A stretch of DNA of 64,000 nt from Prostheceraeus crozeri (taxonomy: Eukaryota > Platyhelminthes > Polycladida > Euryleptidae): the NCBI GenBank assembly GCA_907163375.1, contig CAJQUW010010302.1, forward strand, positions 496,001 to 560,000, written 5' to 3'. Position 1 is the stretch's first letter. Every line of letters begins with the position of its first letter. Below are positions 11,101 to 22,086 of the stretch, one piece after another. The position numbers were made by a program, and so were the translations under genes. Under the pieces are notes generated by a model, which did not search any database, was not told the DNA's origin, and worked only from the letters and a program-made list of their open reading frames with translations.

Positions 11101-11244
11101 ATATCTTGTGTGAAAATTTTCGTCGTCTCATTTTATATTGATTGTTTTCATTTATCTCTATAATGGCGTTCATTGATGTTATGTCTATGAAAATAATGAT
11201 TCTGGTACACAAATTAGGAGGCATTACTTTCGGAACGACCCTCG

Positions 11245-11800
11245 TATAAAGCATTAGCACATATATTTGAGTTCGTAAATTTATTTAATATGACTTTTGC
11301 ATACAGGGATGAATGTTAGTAACTATAGATTTATAGAGCTAGGACAACAACACTGGCTCTAAAGTGGACGGTTGTGCGCTCCTATTGTTCTGTCCAGTGC
11401 ATTGGTTCATAGTCTGGTTTTGTTGCTATTTGGTAGCCGACTTTTGTAATTTTTGGTTCCTCTGAATCGCCGTGACTTAGTCCTGCCTGTCGTTGGGTTT
11501 GTGTCTCTTGCCAATGTTGGAATTAGGAGATTTTCTGGTATTCAGTGTTTGTCAATAGTCGACGCTTTGTTCATTGGGGTGCTGTCATTGTGTCAATTAT
11601 TGTTGCTAATAATATCACATCGTCGTTCCGCGTCCGTCATTCTTCATTTTGATGTTCGTATATTCCATCAGTGAGTCCATTCCAATCGATCCCATCCAGC
11701 ACGACTGTCGGAGTGTTGCATCCCCTGATATTGTCAGTCGCGAATCAGCTGTTCATTATCGGTCTAATTCACAAACCCTAACAGAGAAATTTTGGATTAT
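11245..11800. other. Gene-free spacer between mariner and old LINE
   Basis: No protein or RNA gene is recognised. At 11810-11823, just beyond, lies a perfect RFX X-box word (GTTGCCATAGCAAC). Confidence 0.5.
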
Positions 11801-11809
11801 CGATTTTTT

Positions 11810-11823
11810 GTTGCCATAGCAAC
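11810..11823. promoter_or_regulatory. Perfect X-box (RFX-type) motif
   Basis: The 14-mer GTTGCCATAGCAAC fits the RFX X-box consensus at every position. X-boxes control ciliary genes in animals, but none is seen here; the motif stands just before an old LINE and may belong to that LINE's 5' region or be chance. Confidence 0.3.
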
Positions 11824-11879
11824 CGCGACAGTGATTGAAACGCAACCGCGTAGATTGACGCTTGTATTACTGATTATCA

Positions 11880-14040
11880 GAATAATGTCTGTCACACCAA
11901 AACAGAGGCGAGAAACGAGATCTAACTTGCAAACAGATTCTCTGATGTCTGAAATAAAAATCTGAAGAATTTGATCAATGCGACCAAAATTTTTATTGAT
12001 ACACTGAGAAAGGACATAAAATGTTTGAGATGTCAATTGAATGATCTTGAAAGACAGAATGCCTGTATTTAAAGTAAATATCAAGAATTGTCCGTTGATA
12101 TTGTGAGCTGGAAAAGTTTCCGATATAGCGTGAGCTCTCCTAAAGAAACAGAAACGCGTCTTCTTCAGGGCATCACTAAAGAAATTGAAATGCGTCTTGA
12201 AAGACAAAATGACATTATTCTTAGCGGCATTCCACCTACAAGCAATGGCAGTGCTCATGATAGGAAGACTAAAGACAGGCACGGATGTGAGAAAATCCTG
12301 CAGATACTTGATGTTTCTCCTGAGAAAATTCGAATCTGAGGAATTCGAATCTCAAAAGCGGGTGGAGCACCAACAAATATGATAAAAATCCCGTTTAAAT
12401 CCCGCAGTGCAATACTTCGAGCAATCAGAATCTTTGTGCGCGCATCAAGAATATCGCACAGTTTACGTAAATCCTGATAGAACTCTTTTCCAGCAGCAAC
12501 ATCACCGCGATCTAAGACGAGAATTACGAGAAAAAAACTCAAAGAAAACGTGATGTGATTATTCACAACAAAAAGGAAGTTTCCCCTCGTCATACTATAC
12601 ATTTTCGCAACCGCTTTTAGATAACTCAACTGTCTCCCATTCATTCCCATCGTTTGTATCATCTACCATAAGTATAACCTATGTATATTTGATTCTTCTT
12701 CCAAGCTACTATTGCCATCTGTGAAACATGGTTCACAGATGAGGTAGAATAAAATCTAGTTACAATTCCTGATTTCTCGTGTTTTTGCCATGATCGCGTT
12801 GATGGAAGGAGAGGCGGAGGAGTCTGCGCATATTTTAACAATCACATTCGAGTTAAAAATTTGAATAGTCCGGCGATAAAATGCCCTGAGCACTGTGAAT
12901 GCTTGTGGATTCGCTTGCTTTCATTCAACATTATTCTGCTTGTCATTTATGTGCCATCTGGCCTTTCCAATCCTCTATATTGTTGATAGCTTTGATGCTA
13001 TAAAACCATCGTCAAATGAAAAATTGATCACAATGATTTAAATGATTTAGAAGCCGAAGAGATTGAGACAAATTTGAATGTGAAACAGCCTGTCAACTTC
13101 TCAAATAGAGGCTGCTCAATCCTCGATAAAATTTTGGTTGACAGTGAGTTGATTGGAAACTTTAATTTGCCTGTTGCTGCACCTCCTATCGCAAACTCGG
13201 ACCATCTGACTGTCATATTAAGACTTTGTGATGTAGTAAATGCATGCATGAATAAGTCACTTTGTTTAAGTCTATGATTGCCGGCAATTGAATATCAGTG
13301 CTTTCATCGATCGTCTTCGTCGCGATCATTTTTACGAATCTCTAGATGTGTTTCCGTTCACGCATGTGCCTATTTTCGCAAAAGAAAACGTCATGACTCC
13401 TAAACTCCATAGTCACTCGCAAGTCGAAGCAAGATAGTACTTTTGCTCATCATGACTCTGATGCTACATGGGATGTTGAACTTCGTGAAGCGCTGGTTAA
13501 CCAATTACTCCGAAAATTGAATCCCCGTAAGTTATTAGGAAGTGATGGTATAACTTCGTTTTTGCTGAAAACTGGCTGTGACATTATAGATAAGCCCATA
13601 ACACATTTATTTGCTTTATCTACTTCCTAACGCATACTGCCAACCAATTGGAAGATGGCTGATGTGGTCCCTGTACCAAAGGGTAGGGATGGAATAGTCT
13701 GACAAACCTACGACCAATAACTCTTGTATCCATCATGTCTTAAGTTTTAGAGAAACTGGTTATTTTTTCAGTGAAAGATGCGATATTGGACTTGTATGGT
13801 AACGAACAATTCGGCTTTAGACATGGAAGGTCAACGTTCTTTGCCCATTTGCACATGCACGAGCAAATAACTTCAAGCATCGATGATCTAAATACCGACA
13901 AGGTTTCCTTTGTCTCTTTCGACCTTAGTTGTGCACTTGATCGACTCCCTCACAACAGCCTAATCCAATGTTTCATATCAAAACGGGCAACCTCGAGAAT
14001 TTATCTCATTTGCTTCACAAATTTGTGCCACGTCCATTGA
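11880..14040 (+). pseudogene. Old LINE (CR1-like) with ORF1, endonuclease and RT remnants in order
   Basis: Plus-strand relic in many frames. An ORF1-like piece at 12088-12339 contains ERQNDIILSGIP and ILQILDVSPEKIRI, typical of the ORF1 of CR1-like and L1-like elements. Endonuclease remnants follow: ICETWF near 12720, HDRVDGRRGGGVCAYF near 12790-12840, then GCSILDKILVDSE and NSDHLTVILRL at 13074-13277. RT remnants come last: LNPRKLLGSDGITSFLL near 13515, NWKMADVVPVPKGR near 13650, NEQFGFRHGRSTFFA near 13800 and FDLSCALDRLPHNSLI near 13920. Stops and frameshifts are frequent, so this is much older than the LINE at 6.9-10.0 kb. The YADD region and 3' end are missing. Confidence 0.8.
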
Positions 14041-14675
14041 GATATTCGAAGAAGCTCTTGTCACCTCTGTGTCGCACCAACAAACGTGCTCAGTCTTTTT
14101 CCATTCTGAGCACGCTTGACATGTCTATAACAAGAACTCTTAATTAAGCTTCGCTTGTTACAAGTTTTTCTTTGGTTTTTGACTTACGTTGACTATGTTT
14201 ACATGCATTTGTTTTTCTGTAAAGATTGATTTTCAGTCGTTCAATAGGCACATTATTATCACCTACAATGTAATAGACCTGATTGTATCGATTACATGCA
14301 GCGGTATATAGAAATATGAGATTGTTATGTGACTTTTGTGTATAAATGTATGATGCTTGCCGTTAGATTCACAGCCGCAGCATTGTAATAATCAAAAACT
14401 AAGAATTTCAAGGCAAATCCATGACAAATAAGAAATGAACAATGAATGAACTCAACAAATGAATTTTAGGGTCATGTTTTCAACTCAACTGGACTATATT
14501 TTTGTCTCCTCCGATATTAACTTCCTGTTGTCGGAATGACACAATGAAGACTGTTAGCACAAATACAAAGCAACGCTTTAGTAAAAGACAATTGTTCGAT
14601 TTTGAAAAACAGAAATAATTAGACACAATGACGCTTCATGGTAAAATATGGCTATTACTAGTAAAATATTATAAA

Positions 14676-14810
14676 TTAACCCGATTTGAAGAGCAAGATA
14701 GCAAGTTGTCCAAAGTAAAGATAAATAAAATGTCGTGATTCGTGAGTTACATAGCTGCCGAAGTTTTTTCCAACGATGCAATGCCACGTCGGATTGTATT
14801 TCTTGTCGAA
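14676..14810 (-). CDS. DYNLL: Dynein light chain LC8-type, coding exon 2 (C-terminal 44 residues and stop)
   Basis: Translates from the splice acceptor (ATTTTCATTTCAG) as [20 protein letters not shown], then [20 protein letters not shown] and FKSG, stop TAA at 14676-14678. This is the conserved C-terminal half of LC8, the small homodimeric hub that binds dynein intermediate chain and many other partners in its edge groove. The dimer-interface His (PTWHC), the groove strand ([11 protein letters not shown]) and the terminal FKSG with the regulatory Ser are all kept. The intron position, directly before FDKKYN, is that of vertebrate DYNLL1/2. Differences from the usual sequence (ESRH for ETKH, YLYFGQL for YFYLGQV) suggest a diverged paralogue. 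Confidence 0.96.
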   Translation of the reverse strand, partial: FDKKYNPTWHCIVGKNFGSYVTHESRHFIYLYFGQLAILLFKSG

Positions 14811-15349
14811 CTGAAATGAAAATAACATTTATTAGGTAAAATGCTTTTACTCTCTTGCTAATTGTTAAAATCACGTCCCACATCGCTCTAACGACCATAG
14901 AAATAGATTGTTTATCTGAAGTTGGCTATAAGAATGGAAATTGACTCACTAAAGGTTGTGACACAGCCGGGGAAGCTAAGTTGGGGCATGCATAACCAGT
15001 GAAAGCTTAGAATTGCACATGTGACTGATTTTCAACCCAATCATGCAGTGGTTGAAAAATGTTTCTGAGCTGCCGACGGCTTGTATACGACCGATGTTAA
15101 CTGGCAAGATCAAGTCCTCACCACCATGCATCAGGTGTCATAGCAATTAGCCTATCATCGGTGAGTAAATGCACAATTTCATCAGAGTACACAATATTTC
15201 CTCACAATATTGTGACTGCCGACGTTACCACTGACTGAATCGATAAAAGCAGTGCATTCGAGCGAGGCAGTTTTTCCAGCTCACTCAATTACTCGTTCAC
15301 TCAGTTCGCCGTTCAATTTGCATGCGAGTCATGATTGTACACTGCTGTC

Positions 15350-15505
15350 CCAATCGCAGAACGATGCGTGGCTTACGAATGGATCAAAATGAACTTCCCC
15401 ACGTTCCATAATCAAATTCAGTCGCAGATGCCTGAATTCCAACCACAGAGCGATGCGTGGCATGCAAATAGATCACAATCAAGTTTCCCACGTTCGATTA
15501 ACAAA
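15350..15505. repeat. Diverged tandem duplication, period about 94 bp
   Basis: CAGAACGATGCGTGGCTTAC followed by GATCA, CCCACGTTC is repeated as CAGAGCGATGCGTGGCATGC followed by GATCA, CCCACGTTC about 94 bases on. It is non-coding and lies in the LC8 intron. Confidence 0.6.
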
Positions 15506-15515
15506 ATCTATAATG

Positions 15516-15585
15516 ACTAGGGATAGCAATCCTGAATCCCGGGATCCCGTGGTTTATTACAAATCCCGAAATGCCAGGATTCATT
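15516..15585. repeat. Possible hAT-like terminal fragment
   Basis: CTAGGGATAGCAATCCTGAA followed by CCCGGGATCCCG resembles the TAGGG/CAGGG-plus-palindrome starts of hAT miniature elements. No matching opposite end or target duplication was found. Confidence 0.3.
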
Positions 15586-15831
15586 TATGTTTTAGTAGTC
15601 ATTCATGGATGCGTTCATAATTTTGTAGCTATTGACTGCTTAATCAATTGAAGCTGAATAGATTTTGGAATAATTATCGATGGTATTCTTGATATCACTA
15701 ATTCGACACATTGGAAGCTTACATTACTTGTGTCGGCATAGGCCTACATGCTATAATTGATATATATTAACTACGTGCATGTATTCTGGTCATCGGTACA
15801 GAGTCTAGGTAACAAGAATTGCATAATTCAG

Positions 15832-16100
15832 TGCGAATGTAAAACAGATTCAATTCTCTCCCGATATGTTTAATGCCAAGTAAAATGAAGTAAATTGAAT
15901 AGAAAATAAAAAATATCGCCAGACGTTTCAGGTCCAGACGCTTTGTCAATGGCAAAACACTTTTCTGCCATTGACAAAGGGTCTGCATCCGAAACGTCTG
16001 GCGATATTTTTTATTCTTTATTCAATTTACTTCATTTTACTTGCCATTAAAAATATCGGGAGAGAAATGAATCTGTTTTACATTAGCATTGAATTGTGGT
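15832..16100. mobile_element. Foldback element inside the LC8 intron
   Basis: Two long inverted arms (about 15832-15958 and 15964-16095) share CTCTCCCGATAT, AAGTAAAATGAAGTAAATTG, AAAAATATCGCCAGACGTTT and CATTGACAAAG words around a very short centre near 15961. The arms differ at a few sites. Neither a target duplication nor coding capacity is seen. The family is unknown. Confidence 0.75.
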
Positions 16101-16922
16101 CCTCCCGCCCTCTGCAATATTATAAGAATTACATAATTTTTTCTTCTAAACCTACAGTTGCATTTTCCTACTTCGATTCTTTCCATCAGAAATTCCTTTT
16201 CTGTGGGCATCGTTGATTCTGCTAATTGCAGGCTGCGATACGTGTGGTTTCTTTGTGTTAGCTTCAGTCTGGAATTCGTATATTGGCCAGCATTTTGCGC
16301 TACGTATATCCAATAATTTCCCATATTTTCGAGAGGGATCACAACTAAACAGAAGTCCCTGATTTTCAACTAAACCCTATTTTCATTTTTTCAATTTAGA
16401 TAGCAGATGAACTTAATGATCGGCACATACTATAAACTTCTTCAAATAGGCCTACTCTATTAGATACTGATCAATTCTTTCGTATAGACTTTACATGAAG
16501 TAATGAATGATGATGCATTGCTGTAAGAGTCTATCTACTGCTTGGAAAGCTAAGCTTAGTTATTTCGGCTATTAATGGGAATGAAATTTAACATACTCCG
16601 ATGCCTAATGAGAATGAAACTCCGATAACCAAAAATGATGTAAAATAGCAATATATGCAGTATGAATGGAAAGTAATATCTGCTATGCAGGCTCACTACA
16701 TGAACAGGTTGTTCGCACAATGCTCAAATCATCTACACTAATTCGTCACTGACGGCTAGATTATGTATAAAGGACAACTCTACTGTTTAGATTTTAAGCT
16801 GACAATGGCTTTTGATAATATTACAACAACATAAATAAGAATGTCAGAAGAAGCAAATTTCAACTTTTCCATTTAAACAGAGTTGTTTTCTCAAGTAGAT
16901 TGCGAAGATAATATTAACTCAC

Positions 16923-17063
16923 TTCCTTTTTGATATTTGTGGCGATATCTTTTTCTATATTGAACTTTTCCATGGACTCATTGGCGCATTGGACTGCAAA
17001 CTGCTGCATTTCATCTGCCATGTCAGCATTCTTGATAATCGCTTTATTTCCAGCTTCTGCCAT
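16923..17063 (-). CDS. DYNLL: Dynein light chain LC8-type, coding exon 1 (N-terminal 47 residues)
   Basis: From ATG at 17061-17063 the exon reads [20 protein letters not shown], then [20 protein letters not shown] and ATNIKKE, ending at donor GTGAGT. It aligns over its whole length with LC8 (IKNADMxx[18 protein letters not shown]). With exon 2 it gives 91 residues; mammalian LC8 has 89, the extra two being at the N-terminus. LC8 is a shared subunit of dynein and myosin V motors and a general dimerising hub. The exon begins just after a possible acceptor (TCTCTAAATTTAG before ATAAAGATGG), so a 5' non-coding exon may exist, as in vertebrate homologues. The nearest upstream sequence is the promoter-like block at 17195-17226 and then the Polinton. 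Confidence 0.96.
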
Positions 17064-17194
17064 CTTTATCTAAATTTAGAGAACTTAATTAAAAAATTGA
17101 GAGCATAATATTAATTGTTAAAATGCACAAACTTTTTAACTGTCTAGTTTCGGTATGACTGAAGTTGGACGTGGGCTTCATCTCCCTTGCATCT

Positions 17195-17226
17195 GTTGCC
17201 AACCGGCGTCACACGGAAGTACGGGT
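17195..17226 (-). promoter_or_regulatory. Promoter-like cluster upstream of the LC8 gene
   Basis: A small CpG-containing island in AT-rich DNA: GTTGCC (half X-box, 17195-17200), a CRE-like GCGTCAC (17206-17212) and an ETS-type CGGAAGT (17214-17220). It lies about 130-160 bp upstream of the LC8 ATG and ends 12 bases before the Polinton's target duplication. The motifs are seen; promoter function is inferred. Confidence 0.45.
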
Positions 17227-18688
17227 ATGATAAGTATGCAACTAGTAGTAAGCCCGTAGCAAATTCAAGGACAGTGCGGTGCAGTGATGAGTCATCGATG
17301 AGTCATCATGCTGACTCAGCCCTCCCCCTCTGGAAGGAAGCAAGAGAGTTTGCCAAGGATGTGATGGAAGGATGGGTCCGAGAGGAAGAGACAGGTCCCT
17401 ACCCCCCTCTGGAAGGAAGGAGTTTTCCAGCAAAGGGTAGGAAGGGAGAAGGAGTGGAATGTGGGAAGGATAGAGTGAGGAAGGGTTGGTGTTGGTGGTG
17501 TTTGGGATGAGAAAAGTTGGAAATCGTCATGAAGGAGGGTTCGGATGTGAAAGTGGAGTTTAGATTTGGAATCTACGTGAAATGTTGGATGGGGAAGGAA
17601 GGCAGGAGGAGTTTTCCTGAGAGGCAAGGGGTGGAGCGGCAGAGTTGGAAAAGGGCGGGTTTTGGATGTTTTGGGATGAGAAAGTCCATTTTTCGACATG
17701 AAGGAGACCTCGGATGGGAAAACGGGGGCCAGGTTCGGACTCCACGTGAAATGTTGGGTTAGGAAGGATGTTTCCAGCGACATCGGAGAGAAAAAGTTTT
17801 GAAGACGTCCCCCCCCCTCCCGTCAAACTTCCAACTTTGGTGTGAGAGATGGCAGAAAGTCGTGCCATAGCTCGTTTGAAAGCTAAAAGTGAGACAAATT
17901 CAGTGGAAAACATGGATTGTTCGTATCTGCCTTCGTTTAGAGGTGAGACGTTAATTAAAATCAGGGACATTGGCGAAAAACGACACAATTGGAATTTTTA
18001 TGAAAATCGCTCTAGCGGGTGAAGCAAGCCTCGGACGGGAAAACAAAGACCAGATTTGGAATTAGCATCAAATTCTGCATCGTCATGGTAAATTTGAAAG
18101 CCATCGGAGAGAAAAAAATTTCATCATTTTTCCGAAAAACGAGTTAGAAGTTTTGCGATGGCTGTGAGCTGTAGAGCCAAAACAAGGCATCGGATGGGAA
18201 AATGGAGGACAGATTCGGATTCAGCGTCAAATTCTACATGGATTTGGAGAATTTCCAGCTCAATCGGAGCACTAGAACCGGAGATAGACGGGTTTTAAGT
18301 TTTTCGATGATGGGTATTACGTCATCAGCTGATCGCCACAAACTCTGCTTGTGGAAATCAGTTCTCCTCCCGACTGGGTTGGAGTAGGTGAACTCCGGAG
18401 CTCCGCTGATAGCATTGAAAATCTGAAAAACCGGGCTTCTGTAAGAAACCGACTTAGAAAATTTCATTGCTGAAGTCAGCTAAGGCGTCAGACTTAGAGG
18501 TTCGCCAGGAGATGGCCTTCGTCTCCAGGCCATAAAAGACTCCAAAACTTTAAAGGCTTGTAACTTTGCTTCTACAAGTCCGTTTGACTTGATTCAAGAA
18601 AGGTTCGGTCGCTATTGACCTGCCCTAAGTGATAGATTACTTATAAAATGTCATAAGTAGTGCTAAAAAGTTGAAAAATTTAAATTCA

Positions 18689-18898
18689 CTAGTTTTGGAG
18701 GTTTTCGATTTTAATGATGTCTGAGCCAGTCTTCTCATGATACAAGCAGCTTTTCACTGAAAGCGAGCAAGACACGGAGAGTTTTGCTGTAATATTCCAC
18801 TGACAGGGTGTTCCTTCGGGACGGTGGATGATGCCGTAGTGATAAGTGTGGCAAGGGAGTGTGTCATAGTTTAGACCGAAACCGCTGGGGCAACTCAT
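18689..18898 (-). other. 69-residue Cys-rich frame in the left terminal repeat
   Basis: A short frame with several cysteines (start MSCPSGFGLNYDTLPCHTYH) that is also open in the right arm at 34241-34450 with one residue different. Related but diverged nucleotide modules occur at about 19090-19260 and 31780-31880, so it belongs to a small repeated module. Whether it is translated is unknown; preservation may simply reflect homogenised arms. No known domain is recognised. Confidence 0.35.
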
Positions 18899-19509
18899 GT
18901 CTCATGTTGGGCATTTGACACAGTTCTCAACGTAGCACTTTGAACGCCAATCGGTTGAGTCTTAGCTATCTTGTCATGGGTGGCCTCTAAACATCTCCAT
19001 TGCAAAACGCTGGTGAATCAAGCTCTCTACGGCTTGCTATCAAGCTGATCAAAGCAACGACTTGCTTCCTATTACCAACTCCATCGCTTTTCATGTCTGG
19101 CGATCAAGTCATGGACGGTGCAAGTCACGGAGATTTTCGGTGTCATACTTCCTGTGTGTGGGCGTTCTTTCGAGACAGCGGTGAAGTCCGTAGCGATGAG
19201 TACTGCACGGGACGTGGGCAATGGTAATCCTTGTGAAACCTCTCTGCGTCATGTTTGCAAGTGGTTGCCTTTAGTTTGAACGTTGTACTCTGACCGCCAG
19301 GGCGACATTTAGCTATCTGCCACAGGTTACCTCATAAAATCTCCATTGCACTTGTCTCCCGACAGTTGGCCAACCATGGGAGAATGAACCATCAGTTCTT
19401 TTAAGAAATGTCTCTATCACGGAGACGAAATGATGAAGAGATGAAACGAGAGGACATTCATGCGCCACACGCAACACATCACAGACTTCTCTCTTCGCTA
19501 GTGAACAAG

Positions 19510-20220
19510 CTCTTGTCAGTGTAGTCAGAAACTTTATCATGTTGTACAAAAGTTTTATTGCAACACAGGTTGATGTATAGTTAGAAAGTTTGATCATCAA
19601 CGTTTTATTCGTAAGTTTAGTCAGAAACTATATCATGGTTTGTAAAAGCAAAGTTAGTGTAGTCAGAAACTTTATCATGTTCTACAAAGGTTTTACTGCA
19701 ACACAGGTTGATTTATAGTTAGAAAGTTTGATTATTGAAGTTGTATTCGTAAGTCTAGTCAGAAAGTATATCATGGTTTGCAAAGTTAGTGTAGTCAAAT
19801 AGTTTTACTATGACACACGTTTGAGAAAATAAAGTTTGATCATGACGTTTATTCGTGAGTGTCGTCAGAAAGTGTATCATGGTTTGTAAAAGTTTTACTG
19901 CAACACAGGTTGATGTATAGTTAGAAAGTTTGATCATGACGTTTTATGAAACACAAGTGTCATAAAATGTAAGCGCTAGTGTAGTCAACTAGTTTTACTG
20001 CGACGCGCGCTTGTAAAAGTAAAGTTTGATCATTGAAGTTGTATGACTAACCGAACTCACAGCAGCACTAGAAAGTTTCATCGAAAAGGTTTTACTGCAC
20101 AGTGTAGATTGTCTTGCAACTTACTTTCACAGCACTAGAAAGTTTTATCTAAAAGGTTTTACTGCACAGTGTAGATTGTCTTGTAACTTACTTTCACAGT
20201 GTTAGAAAGTTTTATTGGAG
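19510..20220. repeat. Irregular tandem array in the left terminal repeat
   Basis: Recurrent phrases such as GTTGATGTATAGTTAGAAAG, TTTGATCAT, GTAGTCAGAAA, TATCATGG and AGTTTTACTGCAACACAGG repeat every roughly 100 bp with variation. The right-arm counterpart is at about 32820-33620. Likely recombinational growth inside the ends of the Polinton. Confidence 0.75.
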
Positions 20221-20373
20221 ACAGTTGCCAAATGTTTCCCTATTAGAAAATTCAAACTTCATGACTGTTAGATTAGCTTCATCAGGTTTACTAAAAGCAG
20301 TTTTCTACTGCAGTGAGACTGAGAGTTTAGAATGTTATATGAAAAAAGTGTTCACCACAGCGCTAGAAAGTTT

Positions 20374-22080
20374 TACTGCACTGTGTAGATTGTTTCACAC
20401 AAGGTCTTATAGTAAGCGTTGAATGTTTTATAAAACCAGATCCTGTCACAAACGTTGAGTGTGTGAGAGCTAGTTCCATGACATTGAATCGGGTTGTAAA
20501 AGTTCATAATCCAAGGGTAGGCTCCTCTGCGGTTGGATTTAGGGTTTTATATCACATGCGTTAACCATTCGTGTAGAATACGTGAAGCACATGTTCTCTT
20601 AAATGTCTAAACGCAAATGCCGAAATAAGTTTTGTAAGAAGTCCTTGACAGGTTGTTGTGAAACGTACCGAACGTTGAAGAAATAATATTTCTGCAGTCA
20701 CACTCGTTAGCGTGCCAGCTTTACTAAATGTATTGTTTGCCTTTATCAAATTGAATTGTTTTGTAAATAATGACAGCGTGTTTGCACTCTACATCGACAG
20801 CATACAAGTATAGACATAACCACCTGTAACGTTGTAAGTGGAATGCATATGAATTAGGAAACACTGAAAGCATGTGTGAGATAAAAATCAACCTGCTGGA
20901 TGAAGTGAAACACAAAAGTGTCATAACTAGTTTACGGGAAATAAAGGAGAACTTTGACAACGTTTACACTCATCATAGGCAGATGAACATATAGTGTAAC
21001 TTTCTGACATTCAAATGAAAGTCGTAAACATGAACTGTGGTGTAAGAAACTTTATGACAACAACTTTATGTTGGTAAAACCTTCATAGATTGCAGTCGCA
21101 TTTAAAGTTGATATGAAGACCTGTAGAAATGCATTAGTCTTACTTCAACGACTCGACCATTGAACTCACAAAATGAATACGTCTGTGTAGAAAACTGATT
21201 AGTAGGAAACAGCAAACCATGTCATCGAATGATCCAGACTGACAGACATAACGAAATTATTTCATGAGTATGAAACAGTGAACATTAGGACTGTCCATGA
21301 GCATGAAAGGTTAGAATCAAAGTTTGCTTTTCATGTACATGACAAATTAAACCGTGTCTCATTTCTAAACGAATCGTGCATTGATCATAGAATCAACATT
21401 GAAACCTGCCTCAAGTGCTTTTCTGTGCGAATGCAGACGATGTAAAAATGACACACGGATTGACATTTAGCATTGCTTGCAATAGTCAACACGCTGTCAT
21501 TCAAAACATTTATCATAAAACCTATCGGTGAAAAAACCCCTCCTGTGCCCACAAAGAATCATAAGTGCTCTCTGACGCCTGTCTGTCGCGCTGCCCGTCA
21601 GCAGATAGAGTAGAACACAAAGATGTACGCTCTCTCTTTCTCTCTCTCTCTCTCTCTGGCACCCGTCTGTCACATGAAACAGAGAGCTATCGCATCTGTC
21701 CAACGAGCAAGGATGCAGGAACGTATCGTCATCTCAGAGTAGCTGATTCCCACACAGCTCATTGCTATTGCACCGGAAGGGAGATTCACGCGATAAATGC
21801 ATCTAAGTTTGATGAGTGGTTGAGGATGGCAGTCAATGAAAATATGACTTCCCTTTTCTTCCTCCAACCATTAGTTTAGAGCAATATGATTGCATGAACC
21901 AGACATTTGAAAAGCTGTATCATTCTCATATAAAGCAGAGTGTCTTACATTTTACTATCATAATCATATCCGAGAAGCCGACTGCACTAGTTACCCCATA
22001 TAGGATTACTTATATGGGCGAAACCTTTCTCTCCGATGAGTGTGAGGATATAGTATTTCAATTTATGAAATACTATTCCT
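20374..22080. other. Polinton interior, left, no recognised gene
   Basis: Contains a CT run at about 21627-21658 and several short frames without homology that I can name. No integrase (HHCC or DDE) pattern was seen on either strand. Confidence 0.5.
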
Positions 22081-22086
22081 TGTTCA

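Larger units (their letters stand above)
6376..11244 (+). mobile_element. mariner-type DNA transposon with long terminal inverted repeats, split by a LINE
   Basis: Both ends read CGAGGGTCGTTCCGAAAGTA in inverted orientation and are flanked by the TA duplication typical of mariner elements (6374-6375, 11245-11246). The inverted similarity runs well past the usual 30 bp: about 6376-6575 pairs with about 11100-11244, and the left arm carries some 55 extra bases. A LINE (about 6852-9990) fills the 5' part. The transposase follows at 10056-11100. Without the LINE the element would be under 2 kb, somewhat longer than a standard mariner of about 1.3 kb. Confidence 0.9.
14811..16922 (-). other. Intron of the LC8 gene
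   Basis: A 2112-base intron with donor GTGAGT (16917-16922) and acceptor TTTCAG (14811-14816) on the minus strand. It contains a foldback element (about 15830-16100), a diverged tandem duplication (15350-15500) and a hAT-like terminal word near 15520. No other gene is seen inside. Confidence 0.92.
17244..20373 (+). repeat. Polinton left terminal inverted repeat
   Basis: Matches 32670-36549 in inverted orientation from the outer AGTAGTAAGCCCG to an inner junction at about 20373, with few differences by eye. It holds, from outside in: an A/C-rich outer part with GAGGGG runs, one copy of a unit that is tripled in the other arm, a conserved short frame (18689-18898), and an array of AGTTTGATCAT/GTAGTCAGAAA words (about 19510-20220). 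Confidence 0.93.

Noticed and set aside
14578-14898. A 106-codon minus-strand frame overlapping LC8 exon 2
   Set aside because: It reads the exon in the wrong frame; the correct frame gives [11 protein letters not shown]... bounded by a splice acceptor and a stop.
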